Program-made: the position numbers and the translations under genes | The notes under the pieces: generated by a model | Databases searched by the model: none | Seen by the model: the letters and a program-made list of their open reading frames with translations, nothing else | What the model was told of the DNA's origin: nothing | In this document: positions 1-12,800 of the stretch, one piece after another | Layout of the letters: every line of letters begins with the position of its first letter | Position numbering within the stretch: position 1 is the first letter of the stretch | Source of the DNA: Amphirosellinia nigrospora | Lineage: Eukaryota; Ascomycota; Sordariomycetes; Xylariales; Xylariaceae | NCBI GenBank assembly: GCA_004123355.1 | Contig: SCHM01000001.1 | Coordinates: forward strand, 13,092,193 to 13,156,192 | Reading direction: 5' to 3' | Length of the DNA: 64,000 nt

Positions 1-551
1 CGCGCCGTGCGGCTGCGTCTGCAGACGGATGCGCACGTGCTCGATCGGGCCCGAGATGACCGAGTTGGCGAGGCCCGCGAAGGCCCCCGCCGCGTAGTAC
101 TGGCCGTAGCCGAGGTCCTTTGTCGCCGCGAGGGAGGAGGAGGAGGCGGAGGACCGCGCCGCGTTCGCCGTCTCGAAGTATCGCTTGGCGTAGCCGAAGG
201 CGCCGAATTGGATCGACACGCACGCGCCGATGCCGAGGAGGGGCGTCAGCGTGCCCTTATAGAAGGCCATCGGGCCCTCTTTCGCGTAGATTGTCGTCGC
301 GGCGTTGAGGGCGGAGCTGTATTGCGTCGTCGTCTGCAGCCGCACTTTGACGATGTCGAAGGTTGGCCTGCGGGTTCGTAGGTCAGCCTCGTTCCATTCC
401 GGGTGGTACGGTCGTTCGGAAATATTCATGGAGATTGGTTGTACTGACCGATCAAAACCTGCGCAATGCCTCCCACGGCGCCCGCGAACAGGTCCTTCGC
501 CGTGTCGAGCGAACTGCCCTTCACCTCGACATCTTGCACTGCATCCGCCAT
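1..551 (-). CDS. Mitochondrial carrier, YMC1/YMC2-like (3' part outside window)
   Basis: Inner-membrane solute carrier of the mitochondrial carrier family. The start ATG is the complement of 549-551 and opens MADAVQDVEVKG; exon 1 is 551..445, a 77-nt GT-AG intron follows (444..368), and exon 2 runs from 367 off the left edge. The joined frame gives GGIAQVLIGQ-PTFDIVKVRLQ, a first-repeat PX[DE]XX[KR]-type signature (here PTFDIVK, with one extra residue after the proline), and then GPIEHVRIRLQTQ, the variant signature of the second repeat seen in YMC/CRC-type carriers. Family assignment to YMC1/YMC2 (amino-acid or related transport) comes from remembered similarity; the substrate cannot be read from the sequence. 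The third repeat lies outside the window. The plus-strand open frames here are antisense shadows of this GC-rich gene. Confidence 0.8.
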
Positions 552-699
552 TGTCCTGCCCCGCGCTCGCTCAATCGCTCAACTCACTCGCTCACTCCTT
601 GCGGGCCCGAGTAATGAAGAAGCTTCTGTCACGAGCAGGCAGAGATTTCCTTTACCAGAGACACTGAAAGTGTGGGTGAGTTGGGGCCTAAGCAATTAG

Positions 700-2910
700 C
701 TAATCGTCAAGGACCTGTACCTGGGTAGCTAGAGAGTGATATATCCCGCCGATATAGGACTGTATCGGGTTCCGGGTGGTGGGAAAGATAAGAAACATAC
801 ATGGGTGCAGTGAAGGTGGGTAACAAGCAAAAAGCAATCTTATCGCCGGTTGTCGTTGATTGGGGACAGTCTGGGTTCCCCAAAAATAAAAATAAAGTCG
901 TGGAGGATTTGTAAGCAGCACGAAGCATTGGATGACAAAAATATCATAACCTTTGACTTTGCGCGTATTTTCAGATTCTACTAATGGCGTCGTAGGGCCC
1001 AGAGGTACTCGATCTATGAACCATTCCAGCTGGTCTATAGTCAACCAATCCGGATAATAACCCTTCCTTCTTTCGTGGCTGGGCTCCTGTCTTGCTTTGC
1101 TGGGCTCCTGGTTATGAATTGTACCTTTAGAGTGCATGAAAACAGGCTTTGTTGTCCTTCGGCTTACGGTAATCTCGTAGATATCTATTGAGACGAATAT
1201 AGCTTCGTCCACCAGATTAGTTCGTTCAATGTCCAAATCGACAGAGATCTCCAGATTCCGTTGTGTGGCTGAGCCTCTGTCCCAGGGCTCCAAAGCCCAA
1301 ACGGACAGGAGCTCGTCAAAACGGCGAGCAATATGGAAGACCACTTCCATTTGGTTGTTCTGAACCCTCTCCCTCAGTTGGCTTTTTGTCATGCAGCATG
1401 CAGCCAATTCTGCATTCGCTCTAAGCATTTCATGGAAGTCCGCATCAGGTTCAGCGTCGCGGACAATTGGGACAAATATAGTCGACGGACCCAATGAAGA
1501 GTAACCCAGCACCACTGCAAAGCTATGTACTGGAAATATCCCAACCAAAAATTGCCTCTTTTGATCCAAAAATGGGCTCGAGGTAAAAACCAATGCAGCT
1601 TGCAACCCCGTGTGCGTCGACGAGAAAGCAATAGAGTGCCCGGTGGAGGAATATCCAGCATGAGGTGAACAGTACACCTGATCCAGAACAAAATGATCTT
1701 GTTTTGCTATCCGAGTCGCATTTGGTACCCGAACGATCCGAAAAACCTTTGGTGGAGAAGATACACGCCCGAGAGGGGCTCTTTGACAACCAATACCTTG
1801 GCATGGGCCGCCGTCCAATGTTCTGGGAAGATGAGGACCAGTTGTCCACATCGTGCATATAACGAGTTGCCCCAGCGCTTTACCGGCACGCCGATGTAAG
1901 CTCTTGCTCTAGCTCGAGTCGTGCAGGCCAGGACTATAAACTCATAGTCACGCCGCGTGCAGACTGGGAACTGGACCCGCACGCCGTTGCCATGTACAAC
2001 TGGTGGAGGATTGTCCTTCTGGTTATCGACTTGGAGTATATCATGGGGGGTGCCAAAGGCCGCGGCAGAGTCGGCAAATAGGCCATGCATCATGGGTATC
2101 CTAGATGTGAGGAAGACATGCATGTCAGGAAACACTAGTGGCGCGCCCCAGGCAAAGAGTGACTGGTCGTCAGAGACCCTCATGATCTCTTGCTGCAATC
2201 TCAGAAACGCCTTTCTACCCTCTCCATAAATCAGTGGCATGTTGACCCCGAAAATCCCCATGAGGAGTATGCCTGATCTTCGACTCGAGTCGTATCACGT
2301 TTGGCGGCCCAAGACATCCGCTTCGCTACGCATACCTGGCTGAAGTTTCCAGTTGCAAGTACAACAGAGTCGATACCGGTGATTATTTGGAGCACCATCT
2401 CCAGCTCCAACTTCGAGCCCAGAAGCTTCCAGTCAGCTGAATAGAATTGGACAATTTTGGGCGCTATCAACTCTTGCAACGTCCAGCCCCTGGTGAACCA
2501 TCTACTAGAAGCAACACCATCTTGGCTTGTGACGTCAGTTAAATACGCGTAGCAGATTTTGGCATTGGAATACCATCTGAACATAGAGTTTATAGCTTCC
2601 GATAGCTCGGCCGTGCTTGTTTGATCTATGCAGCATCTTCACGGACACTTAGTTAACTTGGAAATTGTTTACACAGACGGCGATGTCGCACTCACGTGTC
2701 CACCCAGGCCCAATCTAACCCATCTTTCACGGCTTGCTCACAACAGTATTTAATCTTTCTATAACCTTTCCGTAGCTCAACACCGGGTGTTGACATGTCT
2801 CGGAGGCTACACTCCTCCTCGCCCCAAGTATGAGACAGAATGGCATACTCCGTAGTGCTGTCGCCAGGGAACTGGGAGATTTCCAACGTGGTTGTATTGA
2901 TTAAACGCAT
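700..2910 (-). pseudogene. HET-domain (heterokaryon incompatibility) protein, two frameshifts
   Basis: HET proteins trigger incompatibility or cell death when unlike fungal individuals fuse. Exon 1 (2910..2696) starts MRLINTTTLEI and carries the classic YAILSHTWG block. A 59-nt intron (2695..2637, GTGAGT..AAG) joins in phase to WVDTCCIDQTSTAELSEAIN and then RWFTRGWTLQELIAPK, all diagnostic HET motifs. Near 2266 the conserved AYCLMGIFGVNMPL block is reached only by changing frame (one base missing), and near 1750 a second change is needed to continue into VFRIVRVPNAT and a C-terminal region ending at 700. The C-terminal part after the HET domain (about 350 aa) has no domain I recognise. Either HET genes really decay here, as they often do, or these are the single-base consensus errors seen across the window. 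HET identity is secure; functional status is not. Confidence 0.85.
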
Positions 2911-3741
2911 AGCAACCTAACGAAGGTCGTCTGGCGGGCTCCGTTCCACCATGTAGGTACCAGGGTAGATACCTAGTGGGATAGTCGCTCGGTTTCTAGC
3001 CCCTACGAATTATCAAAATTCCTGGTTTAGGATTGGAACGGAAAACCAAATAGCATACCTCTAGGAGGTAGGTACCCCACCAGGCATAGCCTTCGAAATA
3101 GGCCCTCCCCCAACCATCTGGGCACTTAACCTCACGTCCTAGGTGTGCTGACAATCCCCAGTAAATCAGAATCTCGGCTAGTTGCATACAGTTGGCTTCA
3201 CTTATGCATATAACCGATGCCTATCTAATACAGATTAGTCATAGTGTCTGCTCTAACTCACTGAGGTTTACAACATGAAGCCGGACATGGGCTGAAATAC
3301 TGGGGCAAAATTTACGGGGAGTCGTGGACTTATTATGTCCGTGACGGAAGGTTTTCAAGGCGATCTAGATCCCACGGAACTCCCAAGGCTCCCGAACGAG
3401 CGCCAACTTAGAACTAATCAAAAGTTCAACACCGAGTAGATTACATCATCCATAGTGCCGTATAACAATGGAGGAAGGACGGGGGGAAAAGTAAGAAAAA
3501 GGGCAAGAATCGTATACGTTGCCCCGACCGGCGCTAGTAGTCCGTCCGACTGCCGTCCACGGTTGATCCAGGGATGTTGCGGGCTCTGAGCTAATAGTTG
3601 CTAGAACCATGTTGAAGCAGACACATTGTCCGTGCCCAGTCCCGTACCTTTTATGGGTAGTCGGTATACCAAGAGGAAAGTGATTCAAGTGGATAGAAGT
3701 TATTTCCGGGTGCCGATTGTGTAAATATTTCTACAAAATGG
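2911..3741. other. Intergenic, no gene seen
   Basis: Divergent upstream region between the HET gene (-) and the P450 gene (+). Short open frames at 2996-3187 and 3446-3688 have no recognisable motif or splice context. Nothing else seen. Confidence 0.5.
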
Positions 3742-3749
3742 TATAAAAG
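3742..3749 (+). promoter_or_regulatory. TATA box upstream of the P450 gene
   Basis: TATAAAAG lies 98 nt before the P450 start codon at 3847, a usual distance for a fungal core promoter. No transcript data, so function is inferred. Confidence 0.45.
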
Positions 3750-3846
3750 CTAAAGATCCCGCGAACTATGTAGAAGATATCATGATAGTACAGCTTAATA
3801 GCAATTGCCTGAGTAGTGGAAAACCGAAGAACCTCCGATTATCGCC

Positions 3847-6237
3847 ATGGATATCTTAGATCCTCAAGCCGTCCGCAGCATTGGCTCCGTCCAAATAGCT
3901 GGGGTGGCCCTTATTGCGATTGTCGTTTCAGTAACACTATCCCGGCACCTACAACGGAGTTGTGTCCAATGTCTAACGATTGATAGTTTATCATCCGCCG
4001 TCTATTCTTCAACCCAATAGCCAAGATTCCCGGCCCATGGTATACCAATTGGACGAATCTTGTTCTGATATTCAAGATTCTGAAGGGGGTCGGCCCTATT
4101 TACGTTGATGAGCTACATAAGCAGTATGGTAAGTACAACAACTCGAACTTCATCAAGGTTACGATCATCAGTGTTAACGTTTCCATAGGGCCAGTAGTCC
4201 GAGTAGGCCCACATGAAGTGGACGTAACCGATCTCGCAACTGTCAAGAAAATCCATCGAGTCAAAGCCGACTTCGTGAAAACCGATTTCTATAACGGAAT
4301 TGGATATCGAAAGGAGAATATAGTTGCTACCCAGGTTAGTGGTTGCTCTAAAGTCTATTGTGTCGCTCATCGATGCCTATCAAGAGCATAAGTAATCCGA
4401 ACTGAGAAGCTATTGCCGCTCCTCCCCTCCCCAAAAACAACTCCCCCCAAAAAAGCTCACTAGGTTTTTAACCTTGTTTATTTTAAACGGTAATAATTGA
4501 CTCGTGGCTTCATTAATAGGACGTAGACTTCCATCGCCGACATCGAAAATTATTATCAGCACCATTGTCCGAGGCCAGCGTAAAAACAATGCTACCCCAG
4601 ATTGAAGAGAAGGTGCGCTTGGCAATCGAAAAGATGGAGAAGAAATGAAAAGTAGAAAAGTTGTAGATGTCTATAAGTGGTGGATGTTTATGACCTCGGA
4701 CATGTGAGTGATTTCTTGGCCTAAACAGTGCCTCAATCATCACTTTCAGAATAGCAATAACTAACTCGATGTGTTCTAGCATTGGCCAACTAACCTTCGG
4801 AGAATCTTTCCATGGGCTTGAGAATGGCACGGTAGGAAGAAGTCGAGATCCATTAACATATTATACTGACGAAAGAAATTAGACCAACACTTACATCCAG
4901 GATATCCAGAAATCTGGGCTCGTTTCAAGCATCAGCTCCCACTTTACAGCTCTTCTACCAATTCTATTTCATATTCCGTTCCCTGGGTTAGGAGGCTCAT
5001 TAAAGGGTATATCAGAACGGATGACCCTATACGCCACTAATGAGTTGAAACAGCTCAGAGATGGTATGGAAAAAGCAGATGGAGATAAGCCGTGTAAGTG
5101 TTACCTGCTTCCATTCACACATATGCCGAAAAAGTATCGAAATCGCTAATTTTCCGAACATAGTACTGTTTAGTAAGCTAGTTCGCGGGGCACGACCGGT
5201 GGCGAATCCTTGTCAGACTGGGAACTACGAAATGGTGAGCCATATCCCAAAAATGATCACGGATTAAGCAGCATTCCACTCTTAAAACCACCTAAATAAT
5301 CACCATCTTTCGGATCCCCACCAATACACATAGCCATTACTAACTCTACTTTAATCAGACGCCGAAGCCTATATTGTTGCAGGTAGCGAGTATGTTCCGA
5401 CCGTCGTCCTAGCGCTTTCATACTTGCATACTTTGATACATCTTAGGGCATTCACTGATGATCACTCTAGTACGACATCCAACACGCTCACATACCTGAC
5501 ATGGATTCTTTGTGGGCAACCGGCACTCAAAGCCCAGTTGGTGAAAGAGCTCGAAACACTCCCTGCCGACTTCACGGAGGACGACCTGAGAATCCTCCCT
5601 TTCCTGAACCAATGCATTACAGAGGCCTTGCGCCGCTTCCCCGTCGTTCCCGGTGGCCTTCCGCGACATGTGCCGAAAGAAGGCGCTGAAATCGGAGGAT
5701 ATTGGATGCCTGGCAACTCAACCGTTATGACTCAGACATGGAGTCTTCACAGGCAAGTCGCTGAACTCTTTTCTCTCCCCTTTCAATACATATCAGGGAC
5801 GTGGATTACCTTGACATGCATATTCTGCTCCCGAAACTCTGAGTGATCCTTAATTATTGACTCCAGTATTACACATATAGAGATCCGGAGATCTTCCCTG
5901 ACCCAGACCGATTCGACCCCTCCAGATGGAGAGTCCCACGAAAGCGATGAAAGATTCAATGATGCCGTTCGGCGGCGGCTCGCGAAGTTTGTCTCCCCTA
6001 TTCAACCGTCTCGTCATCATTTTGTGTAACTACTAAAAAAAAATTTGATTGTCTTTAGTCTGTATTGGCATGCATCTTGCGTACATGGAACTTCGCATGG
6101 GAATAGCATACTTTTTCCGCGCGTTCCCCAATGCCCGAGTCTCCACGCTCGAGGGCATGAGCGATGAGGACATGGTGCAAGCTCTGTATTTCATCGCAAG
6201 CCCTCAAAACCATCGTTGCCTTATCGAAGTTTCTTAA
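3847..6237 (+). CDS. Cytochrome P450 monooxygenase, multi-exon, with frame breaks
   Basis: ER-anchored haem monooxygenase; substrate unknown. Reconstructed exons: 3847-3930, 3987-4128, 4189-4334, 4520-4703, 4780-4831, 4883-5093, 5164-5234, 5359-5389, 5471-5752 (GC-AG intron after it), 5881-5986, 6059-6237. The chain starts with a membrane anchor (MDILDPQ..IAGVALIAIVV), then the Pro-rich hinge KIPGPW, a C-helix region HRRHRKLLS, an I-helix AGSDTTSNTL assembled exactly across an intron, the K-helix ExxR in ITEALRR, PERF-like FDPSRW, and the haem loop FGGGSRICIG with its cysteine. The frame breaks near 4647 and 5191 (each one base missing) and near 5927 (one extra or two missing). All catalytic motifs survive, so a real but mis-sequenced gene is more likely than a dead one. 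It stands alone, with no PKS, NRPS or terpene synthase beside it. The CYP family was not determined. Confidence 0.85.
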
Positions 6238-6873
6238 GCTAATGGGTGCGAGTTCGTCAAAGCACGGGAGGACTCTCCTTAAAACCACCGTTTATTTTTC
6301 GGGATGGCTACGAATCTTAAATTGCCAGACCTTTAGCCATCCCGTGTTCTTTTGTATACCTTAACATGTTAGTGTTAGGTTAAGTTCATAATGATAGGAT
6401 AATCATATACTCTTCACTCTATAATAAATCGATTATGAAATCACCCCCAGAATAATTCAATAGCAAAGAGCAAAAAAGGCGAGGGGTATCTTACAGCGCC
6501 GTGAAAGTATTATCCTCGCTTTCCTAAAGGGCTTGCGAGCCTTATCTACTCTACTACATTCCCGTGGGTAAAGTTGATGTCTAATCGCTCAGTATATCTA
6601 TCCTGATCGCACCTATATCAACGGGTTTGATAGAGCCGATGTTCTTAATTAAGCTTTGATGGTCCATAGAAAGTTGAAGGTGAACAAAACTAGCGAAGAC
6701 TAGTTTAATGTTTAGAGCTACTGGGGATGGCGAATCGGAGAGAGCCTAGGGCCGCTTGCAGGTTGTCATTTTTTGTATAATGCTCGGCATGTACTAATTA
6801 TATGGATCTACGGAAATCGACGATATCTTGAACGAAAGGTATAATCTAGCCATTTCTAACCGCGAACCATCGT
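6238..6873. other. Intergenic between convergent genes
   Basis: Shared 3' region of the P450 (+) and the sugar porter (-). AT-rich, with no open frame or motif of note. Confidence 0.5.
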
Positions 6874-8992
6874 TCAGTCATCTAGGACGTCTTCATCGTC
6901 CGACGTTGTCCGCAGGAGAGCTAAATTTCATTTGTCAGTAACATATCTTTGCCGATCACCCAGCAGTAAATTATCAACCTTACCTTGTCTGACTGTACTC
7001 CGCGCCTCTTCCTCTCCCTTCGTGCCAGCTTTATCAATGCCAAACAACTCTGCCATTTCTTCGAGGGATCGGCCCTTCGTCTCGACTAAATTTGAATATT
7101 AGCTAAATGTGCTTCTTGACGGGCTCCAAGGTCAAAACGTGATAAACTTACCGAGTGCATATCGAACAAAGAAGAATGCAATAAAACAAATGATAATAAA
7201 CAGTATGTATAGGCCGTAACCCGTCGCGCTTTCAATTGGAGGCGAAACTTGAGCTACGATAAAGTTGGAGATCCACAGAGAAGCGGTACACAGAGCGTTT
7301 CCTTTTGCCTAGAGCAGGATAGAAAGAGCCGTCGTTAGCGCGTATACTCTAATTGCAAGACAACGTGAAGAGATCCCATAGAAGACAAATTTAGTGGGAA
7401 GAAGCACAGGTGATGGAGTGAACTTACACGAAGTGGAATAGGAAAAATCTCCGCGGCGTAGGCCCATGAACCAGCGCTCCAGCTCATGTTGAAGAAGGTG
7501 AAAAAGAGGTACGGGAATATCACAATGGCATAATTGGCTTTACTATGCGGATAGTCGGCAGCATGTTGCTGTAAGACGCAGATGCCAGTCAGGGCAACGA
7601 TCATGCCCACAAGTCCAACCTGAAACCAGGTTTTGCGGCCAAATTTATCGAAGTAAAAGACTGGGATCCAAGCGCTGAGGAAAAGGGTTACACCAATGCC
7701 CCCAGTCGCCAGGTTGGCGTACTTCGGGTCCGTGATGCCACCTTTCTTGAAAAGCTGAGGCGCGTAGTAAAATATCCCGTTTGTTCCTGTAGTCTGCTGG
7801 AACATCTGTATCCCGGTTCCAAGAAGAGTAACGCGAAGAACAGGCCCGCGAAACATATCAGCCCATGAAGCATCAGCATGCTCTCTAATATTGGCCTGCC
7901 TTCGACCGACTCGCGAATAGCGCGGATCTCGGCATCTGCAATCACGGACCCGTGCAAGCGAGTCAGGACTTCAAGGGCACAATCGTAGCGCTCCTGGGAG
8001 ACCAACCAACGCGGAGATGGCGGCACCCAACTCCAGCAGCCTATTGCGAGAACGAGCGCGGGAATCACTTGAATTGCGAGCGGCAAGCGCCACCAGTCAT
8101 CGGAATCGAGAAAGAAGAAGGCGTAGTCGACGAAAAAGACGACCATTTCTGCAAAACACAGTATCATCATCAATATGCCGACAATTCGACCACGTAGCCG
8201 AGCTGGCGCGATCTCAGATATATATAATGGAACGCCAGCAGAATAGGCGCCGACGCCAAGGCCAAGGACGAAGCGGCCGAAGCTCTATAGAATCAACATT
8301 AGCCTTCCGTAATACACAACAAGACCGCCCTCCTGAAGGTACTATGTCTTACTCGTAAGGAGAACGGCAAGGAGACATACGATTTGAGCGATGGTGTTTG
8401 ATGCAGCTTGCAATAGCGCGCCGATGATAAAGACTGTACTAGCAAGGGAGATGGTACGCTCTCTGCCACATGCATCGGCGAAGAAACCTATAGTTAGTGC
8501 ACCGAGAACACATCCAATGTTGTAGATACTAATAACGAAGCCAACACTCCCTATAGAGAAGCACGCACCGACGTGCTATGATTAGTGATTTACTCCTAGT
8601 CACCTTGGAAATGTGGTACATTATCTCAGATCCCTTCATCGTTGAAAGCATCCTTGAATGAGGTAACATGGCAAAATGAACGGGTCACAACGACAGATCG
8701 ACATGCAAGGCAACTACTCACAATCGTTAGCTGGCTGCATCAAATTGAGCCAGCGCTCATCGGCGATAATCATGGCCATAACGCCCTGATCCCAGCCAAA
8801 CAAGAAGCCACCCAGTGAGACGAAACTTGTGAGCCCGTACACATAGGCCATATTCGGTGGACGAGACTGATGCGGCAGATCGGCCGGACCGGAAGCGTCC
8901 CCATAATCTTCTCCCGTTGGCACCACGCTATATTCGGATCGGACCGACGGCGGCGGCCGGATTGGTGCCGTCTGCTTGATGAAGTTCTTCAT
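6874..8992 (-). CDS. MFS sugar porter (sugar transporter 1)
   Basis: Plasma-membrane H+-coupled sugar transporter of the sugar porter family. Six exons: 8992..8722, 8550..8381, 8284..7428, 7308..7152, 7085..6984, 6920..6874. The N-terminal cytoplasmic stretch leads to YGLTSFVSLGGFLFGWDQGV in TM1. DACGRER gives the GRR/GRER loop, FGRFVLGLGVG and PLYISEIAPARLRGR follow, then SPRWL at the end of TM6, QQTTGTNGIFYYAP in TM7, and the C-terminal ETKGRSLEEMAELF. Summed exons are 1604 nt; adding the one base evidently missing near 7896 (between ESVEG and EHADASWADMF) gives 1605 nt, or 534 aa, a normal length. The start at 8992 fits the family better than upstream in-frame codons. The substrate (hexose, pentose or inositol) cannot be read. 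Confidence 0.88.
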
Positions 8993-9881
8993 CCTCTTTC
9001 GCAGCTGATGTGAATATGAGTAAGGGTAAGGCGATGATGTCATCGTAAGATAGAAGGACACTAAGGACGCATAAACAAAGCGGCAACAAATCATGCACAA
9101 GCAAAGCCCCAGCAACTTCAGCACAGGGTAGCGTACCTAGATTTGATGGCACCCTATCTCTACGAAGTACTGACCGTTAGGTAGTTCTTCAATAATCTAC
9201 ATATATCCCTTGCAGCAGAAGGTGACAATTTCCCGAATAGGGTGAAACCTCACGTGACGTATATTTGGCGTCGTGACAGACGCGTACAGTACCTAATAAT
9301 CCACTTATACGATGTACATAGTACCTCTATGATCCTTTCTATCGCGCAACTTCAATGAAGACAATTCTTAGGCAGCTTCAGTCAACACACTACGGTTGAA
9401 TACTACACAATATACACAAATACGTATTTTCCTCTTGAGTCGGGTAATTTTCAGCGTGGCATAGAGTCCTGAATACGGTGAAGCTGTCATTCAATTTGCT
9501 TCATTTAACTATGTCGTATAGGTCCCTGCTACGTCTGATATATTATTACTAATTTTCTTATTTCAATGCTAGTAAATAGTAAGTACTGTGCACCATCGGC
9601 ATTCCTCCATTCATATAATTATTCGCTCCGATCTTTTGAAGCATCACAGCTGATTGTCTCCTAGTTCTTTGTCGCTTTGTCTCATATTATTCGACGAATG
9701 CGGTCGCACTAATCCTTACACCAGCACAGCGGATCATTTCGCTACAAACTCGATTTAATCTATACGACCATATAAACGTTAGCTATTTTCACCGTGTCTA
9801 TAGTTTTCCATTGTTAGCATACCATTTCACGCTGGCTATGTTTCATGTCACTTAAGATCAAATACTGTCCAGTTTTACATC
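8993..9881. other. Intergenic, divergent promoters
   Basis: Upstream of both sugar porter 1 (-) and the unknown gene at 9882 (+). AT-rich; no open frame or repeat that I can support. Confidence 0.5.
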
Positions 9882-12800
9882 ATGGCTACTTCCACAGCAT
9901 CAGACCCCCCATTATCACCATGGGCAAAGCGTTTTAAGGCGGCAATGCAGGACGAGGAGTTCCCAGATAGTATATGGGACAATTTAACACATTCGGGGCT
10001 TGCCCCCGAGTTCCCTCGGTTCAATGATCCAATACACTATGCCGATATGGCCGGCAAACTTCCAATCCGAACTGCGCCGACGGATGGCGAGGAAATAGAC
10101 CGACTGTTTAGTTCTGAGACCAGCCAGATGGTAGCAAATAGAGGGTACGGACGTGGCAAGCGGCAATACTGAATCGTTGGGTCCGGTTTTCTCCGCGATT
10201 TGGATATGTCTCTGGAGGACATATGCTGGCCGACGCTGGGGAGGGCGCAAAGAAACTACAGAATATTTTCGATCTGGAAACAATACAAGTTGACGAACAG
10301 CGTTGGCAATTTTGGTTGCGGAAAGCCTTTTGGCTCGACTGGGTTGATGATAGCTCGCCGGTGGTATGGGCCTAGGAGAACGTGGTCCGTGGACGACCCA
10401 AAAATCTGGTCGGTAGTACGCATCTCAGCGTTATGTAATTTCCATTCCAGAATCAGTAAAGTCCCCTAAGCCGCAGTTTCTTACACTCTAAACCCCCGCA
10501 GTTGCGTATCAGCTTGGAACTTCTCGATCGTATGTTCAAAGCACTCATCAATGAACAACATCCTGCTGGTAAGTGAGAGTTGCTCATAAAATTTACCTCA
10601 AGATTACTCGCATGTTCATTCACTCAGTGGAACTTATCTAATCTTCTTATAGTGAGTTGAACATCTGTTATAACCTGCCCATACATACGCCCTTGCCGCC
10701 TCTGCTTCATACTGATGAAGGCATGGCATCTTGTAGCTCGAGACACTCTTGTGGGGCCGGGTAGAACTTTGGCGAGACGTAGCGCCCTCTAATCTCGGCC
10801 CAGAACCTTGGAAGGACGCCCTAGTCCTTCTCAGCTATAACCAGGAGCTGAGGCTGGCGGAACTTAAGGGAGAACCTTGCCAGTACGGTTACATGACTAC
10901 ACATACCCCGGATGAATGGACCGAAAGGCTAGAAGTATTTCTACGATCGCATCTACTTGTACGTATTCCTACACGCCGTTTTTTCCCTAGTTAGAAAAGA
11001 TTATATGCTTTCTCGATACGATTATATCGTCGCTTTTCCTATGAGAAGTCGTTGTTTCTTAGTAGCAAGCCTATCGACTACGGTATAGTGTGAGCTAACT
11101 TAGAGAAGAGCTTCAGTAACCAAAAAGTTAATGATGCCGCATGTTATGCCTTAGCAGGAACGAAGTGTTAGTAATTATTAAAGTCATCGCTTGTTTTATC
11201 GAGTTTCGTGCCGCAGGGGGTTCGCGCTAAATTCGTTCCATGAGCTTCCACAGCTAGCAAGACGTTTATGTATCACCCAAAATATGGCAGGGATTGACTT
11301 TGAAGTGTCACAGGTACTGGAGTAACCTTAGTGGGGGTTCGGAAACTAGAACGTCTATGTTTCGGGACTCAATTAACGATGGGAGAACGATGCATAATGC
11401 ATGTCTACTTGGCAATTACTGTGAATCACCCTAATAGCCAGTCCTCTATATTCGTTGCCTACTTACTACAGCTTAGATCCTCCACGAATTTACGCATGCA
11501 ATTATCCGGGCTCGACTAATGAGACCAGCTGCCGGCGTGGTAAACATCTACCCAGACGAAGGTATAGAAGAGCCGGTAAGTTTTCGTACGATTGTTCTCA
11601 TTTATCTAGATATTGACGAGGGTTTAGGTAGTAGATTTCGAAGGCGGTTGTGAAATTGGTGAATGGTTCGAACAGACTGTTTTTAACGGTCTCTGCGAGG
11701 GCCACGGTGAGTTTCGCAACGGCATAGGCTCTATTCTAAACTTTAAAAAGCATTCACGAACTACCCTAAATACCGCTTAAAAGACGCTTAATTTACCCTT
11801 ATACCCTATGCTAATCGCGTATGTAGAGATTCCAATCAGCTCTTCTATGATAGAATTACCTAGCTCAGTACGCCGTCCGAATCTTTACGTGCCAGGGCCA
11901 TGGGAAAATGAAGATGCGACAACGAGGGTTCACCATCTCCCAACATCGTGGCATTCAAGGATGTTGGCGGAGGACTTCTGGGAGCAAACAAATGCGCCGA
12001 GAAGTGCAAACTTTTTCCATAGGCCTTCGGTGTTTTTAAATGAAACCATCAGTAGGAACATTGGTATTGGTAGAGTATGTTGATATCTACTTTGATTATC
12101 TACATGACCATTTGCGGAGACACTATCTCATTGATTACTCAAACCTGTTAATACTATTCTCGGCAGACAGAAACACAAGCCTTGCGTCCTGATCCATACC
12201 TCGATACTTACGAAGACGACTCGAGATTCGTCCAGCATTGGCATAACAGACTTGACATTTGGAAAGACCTCCGAGGAGGATGGTATGATGATGAGTATTT
12301 TCAAGTAAGTCACAGTGCCTGCAGTACTCTCCTCCTAGGTTCCGCGATAGGCGCGAAACTGCGGCTGGGAGCTCTTTCTGCCAAAGTTGGTGTCGTTTTA
12401 GTATAAGACATATTTTTGCCCTATGCCCACCTGAAACAGACAATGCTAAGAAGCGCTATAGTGGAAATGCTCTCCGGTAAGTCATAATAGTAATGAGGCT
12501 AGCTAGTTTTTAGTAGCCTATCGATGCTTTACGGTGGCTGACACTAGCGTGCATAGTGGTATGATTTATTTGGCCGTTGTGCAATTGAGGAATTCGCAGA
12601 GGCCTTCACAAACAGGAAAGAGATAGACTGTGCTTTGATAGCAGACCAACTAGCTGACTATGCATGTTGGCAAGAGGACCAAGCCGAGTACGAAAATTAC
12701 ATGCCTGACACCAAAAAAATCAGTCAAAATTGGGTATATCACTGCATTGGTAGGTAAACTCCTCAAATATAATGATGGATAGTCCCCGCCTCGTCTTCTC

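Noticed and set aside
7-667. Plus-strand Arg-rich open frames at the left edge
   Set aside because: Antisense to the mitochondrial carrier exons, which show real carrier signatures on the minus strand.
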